Below, piece after piece: positions 6,736 through 8,264 of a stretch of 8,264 nt of DNA. The position numbers were made by a program, and so were the translations under genes. Below the pieces are notes generated by a model. The model was not told where the DNA came from. It made no database searches and saw only the letters and a list, made by a program, of their open reading frames with translations. The stretch is from Euryarchaeota archaeon UBA486 (GTDB taxonomy: Archaea; Thermoplasmatota; Poseidoniia; Poseidoniales; Poseidoniaceae), in NCBI GenBank assembly GCA_002497765.1, contig DAET01000036.1, forward strand, positions 16,036-24,299, in the 5' to 3' direction. Each line of letters opens with the position of its first letter. The stretch's first letter is position 1.

Positions 6736-7821
6736 ATGAACGAACGAGGGATGCGAACGCCACAACCGCAAGCGCGGAGGCCAAGCCAACGTCGTCTTAC
6801 GCAAGAACAGGTGACGCTTCCCGCTCGACTCATTCATCTCCGACATCTTCCCTGGCTGGAGTGCTACCGTCGTCAACTGCAAACGGAAAACAAATCCGAA
6901 AACACCCAGAAGTCCTACTTTTACGGGTTACGGCCACTGGTTGAAACGGTGCTTCCTGGAGAGGACGTGCTCGACGAGGAGACGTACGAGTCCCTCTGCA
7001 TTGAGACGCTCGCTGAACGAATGGAACCCATGAACGGTCGCCTCGACCTATGGGCGCACAGCATTGCGGGCCTCAAACCAACAACCTACAACGCACGGAT
7101 TGCCGCGGCTCGTCATCTTATTCGCTGGCTTGGATTGATGTGGCCTGACCATCTTCAGCGAGCACGAACCGGGAAGCGCCTGCCAAGGACGTTGACACGG
7201 CGTGAATTGACTTCCGTCCTCGAAGTGGCGACCTTGAGTGAGGACCCAGCGGCCTCGCTCGTGGTGACCATGATGCTCGACACGGGCATGCGGGTCAGTG
7301 AAATCTGTGAGCTGAACATGGAGGACATCGATTTTGATGACGGTTCCGCCCGCGTTCTGGGAGGAAAAGGCGACAAAGATCGATTGGTGTTGTTCACCAA
7401 GCGAACCGTCGAACGCCTTCGGGCATGGATCCCCATTCGCAACCGACTTGCATCCGCAACCGAGTCGGCTTGTTTTGTGAACCGCTACGGACGACGCCTC
7501 CAGCCGCGCGGGGTCCAGCGGATGATGGATTCGCTCGGTCAGGAAGCCAATCTTCCCAAAGGAAAGTTAACGCCACACGTGCTTCGGCACAACTTCGCCA
7601 CCGGTTTGCTTGAGCGCGGTGCCGATTTGGTCACCATTCAGCGTTTGATGGGGCACGCCACCATCGCAACCACCCGTGTCTACCTCGAGATTTCCGACCA
7701 AACCCTGCGGGAGGTGTACCACCGTGCCCAATCCATGCGCGAAGACATGGACGAACGCCCAATGGAAAGCGCCCCTGTCGAAGAGACCACGCCCTCCACC
7801 AGCACGCACGGCATCGTGTGA
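6736..7821 (+). CDS. Tyrosine recombinase, XerA/XerC/D-like
   Basis: This 361-residue site-specific recombinase cuts and rejoins DNA through a 3'-phosphotyrosine intermediate. After a basic N-terminal extension (about 1-36), a SAM-like core-binding domain runs from LPWLECYRRQL (38-48) to about 145. The catalytic domain follows from RTLTRRELTSVL (151-162). All catalytic residues are visible: Arg186 in DTGMRVSE, Lys211 in GGKGDKDR, His281 and Arg284 in TPHVLRHNFATG, His307 in LMGHATIATT and the nucleophile Tyr316 in TRVYLEIS. The enzyme should therefore be active. It is longer than typical archaeal XerA (about 290 residues) because of the N-terminal extension and a 40-residue Ser/Thr/Glu-rich C-terminal tail. 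ATG 6736 is preferred over ATG 6751 because of the upstream GGAGG. No phage genes or flanking direct repeats are visible, so a host dimer-resolution role is more likely than a mobile-element integrase, though this is inferred. Confidence 0.92.
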   Translation: MNERGMRTPQPQARRPSQRRLTQEQVTLPARLIHLRHLPWLECYRRQLQTENKSENTQKSYFYGLRPLVETVLPGEDVLDEETYESLCIETLAERMEPMNGRLDLWAHSIAGLKPTTYNARIAAARHLIRWLGLMWPDHLQRARTGKRLPRTLTRRELTSVLEVATLSEDPAASLVVTMMLDTGMRVSEICELNMEDIDFDDGSARVLGGKGDKDRLVLFTKRTVERLRAWIPIRNRLASATESACFVNRYGRRLQPRGVQRMMDSLGQEANLPKGKLTPHVLRHNFATGLLERGADLVTIQRLMGHATIATTRVYLEISDQTLREVYHRAQSMREDMDERPMESAPVEETTPSTSTHGIV

Positions 7822-8004
7822 TCATGAGGTTGATTTTTTCCGCTTCATCACCCGTTCAGGACCCACCCAATCTCGGTGCGGATGAATGGTCTTCCCTTGA
7901 TGGCCTTCAATGGGGCAGTGTTTGCCCGAGCGGCAACGAGAGCAGTTTCCTTTTGGGGGAAGCTCGACCGTTTTGCGAAGACGACCGTATTTTCGCCTTG
8001 GCAT
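7822..8004 (-). CDS. Small basic Cys/His-rich hypothetical protein
   Basis: This is a 60-residue leftward frame starting at ATG 8004. The product is strongly basic, with an Arg/Lys-rich N-terminus (MPRRKYGRLRK), a cysteine cluster C21-x2-C24-x5-C30, nearby His29, His35, His41 and His43, and a Lys-rich end (MKRKKSTS). The arrangement resembles a small zinc-binding module that could contact nucleic acid, but no named family is recognised. Support for a real gene: the frame fills the space exactly, its stop codon abuts the recombinase stop (TGA then TCA, with no base between), and it lies 53 bp downstream of another leftward gene, perhaps on one transcript. Against: no Shine-Dalgarno is seen and the frame is short. 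The overlapping plus-strand frame of 62 residues has no such features. Confidence 0.55.
   Translation of the reverse strand: MPRRKYGRLRKTVELPPKGNCSRCRSGKHCPIEGHQGKTIHPHRDWVGPERVMKRKKSTS
7834..7839 (+). terminator. Possible T-run terminator of the recombinase
   Basis: Six Ts begin 12 nt after the recombinase stop, which would suit archaeal termination. The same bases encode consecutive lysines on the opposite strand, so the run may simply be coding sequence of the convergent small gene. Confidence 0.3.
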
Positions 8005-8057
8005 GAACAGAACTTGGCGAGAAGGCCTTCAAAGGTAGCGGTTGCGGAGTGGTGGTC

Positions 8058-8264
8058 TCACCGCTTCTTGAACCAGGGCATGTCCTTGACGGACTTTGGA
8101 ACACTGATGTTGGAGCCTTTTCGGTCCTTGTCCTTCGAGGTTTTGAGGCTCGTTCCTGCCGATTTGGTTTTCTCGACGACCTTTTCGGCCACCTTCTGCC
8201 CTTTTCCAACGGCTTTTTCGGTGGCCGCTTTGGTCGAAGAGGCCGCTTTCTTTGAAGCGGATTT
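8058..8264 (-). CDS. Lys/Ala-rich C-terminal tail of a protein (enters from the right edge)
   Basis: Reading leftward from the window edge, the minus strand is open for 68 codons to a TGA at 8058-8060; the start is outside. The visible part is low-complexity and basic: KSASKKAASSTKAATEK, then KGQKVAEKVVEKTKSAG, then SKDKDRKGSN, ending in ISVPKSVKDMPWFKKR. Lys, Ala, Ser and Thr dominate, as in histone H1-like tails and the basic extensions of DNA- or RNA-binding proteins. The final 15 residues look more ordered and may be a conserved end motif. The frame has no start codon in the window, so it is easily missed. A plus-strand frame over the same bases (8049-8255) gives a Phe/Gly/Arg-rich product that looks like the shadow of this one. 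The parent family cannot be named from the tail. Confidence 0.7.
   Translation of the reverse strand, partial: KSASKKAASSTKAATEKAVGKGQKVAEKVVEKTKSAGTSLKTSKDKDRKGSNISVPKSVKDMPWFKKR

Noticed and set aside
6579..6944. 121-residue plus-strand open frame overlapping the recombinase start
   Set aside because: It covers the intergenic inverted repeats and the first 200 bases of the recombinase in another frame. The product is Thr/Ser/Ala-rich with no domain and no ribosome site.
8049..8255. 68-residue plus-strand open frame rich in Phe, Gly and Arg
   Set aside because: It is the complement of the Lys/Ala-rich leftward frame. Phe and Arg runs are what antisense Lys and Ala codons produce.
1..8264. 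CRISPR arrays, insertion sequences, tRNA or rRNA genes
   Set aside because: I saw no regularly spaced repeats, no terminal inverted repeats with a transposase, and no tRNA T-loop signature such as GGTTCGAATCC.

Overview
The window most likely comes from a marine planktonic euryarchaeon, probably Poseidoniales (Marine Group II) or a close relative. The evidence is an MC1-type chromosomal protein (an archaeal chromatin protein), archaeal BRE/TATA-like promoter elements, coding starts without leaders or Shine-Dalgarno sites, and a very large surface protein made of TIGR03790, PA14, LamG, CARDB and Ig-like modules with one membrane anchor near the C-terminus. The taxonomic placement is inferred from protein style and was not tested by a search.

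Left part (1-517): the 5' portion of a macro-domain (ADP-ribose-binding) gene runs leftward off the edge. It is separated by a 137-bp divergent intergenic region from the giant gene. Centre (518-5857): one 1779-residue secreted, membrane-anchored protein fills two thirds of the window. Its TIGR03790 domain appears to be split by a carbohydrate-binding-like jelly roll, which is itself split by PA14 plus LamG. CARDB and Ig-like modules, a transmembrane helix and an acidic cytosolic tail with a tandem 17-residue P-x-G-W-T repeat follow. A stand-alone Lrp/AsnC effector-binding (RAM) domain gene follows 25 bp downstream and may share its transcript.

Right part (6120-8264): after a hairpin plus T-run comes MC1, with a good TATA box and Shine-Dalgarno site. 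A 197-bp intergenic region with interlaced inverted repeats and a UNCG-type hairpin precedes a complete XerA-like tyrosine recombinase. Two leftward genes then converge on the recombinase: a 60-residue basic Cys/His protein, whose stop codon abuts the recombinase stop, and the Lys/Ala-rich C-terminal tail of a gene that enters from the right edge.

The genes do not form one obvious pathway. The centre is a cell-surface module. The right side holds chromosome-associated functions (MC1, Xer recombinase, a basic tail protein). No insertion sequence, CRISPR array, tRNA or rRNA was seen.
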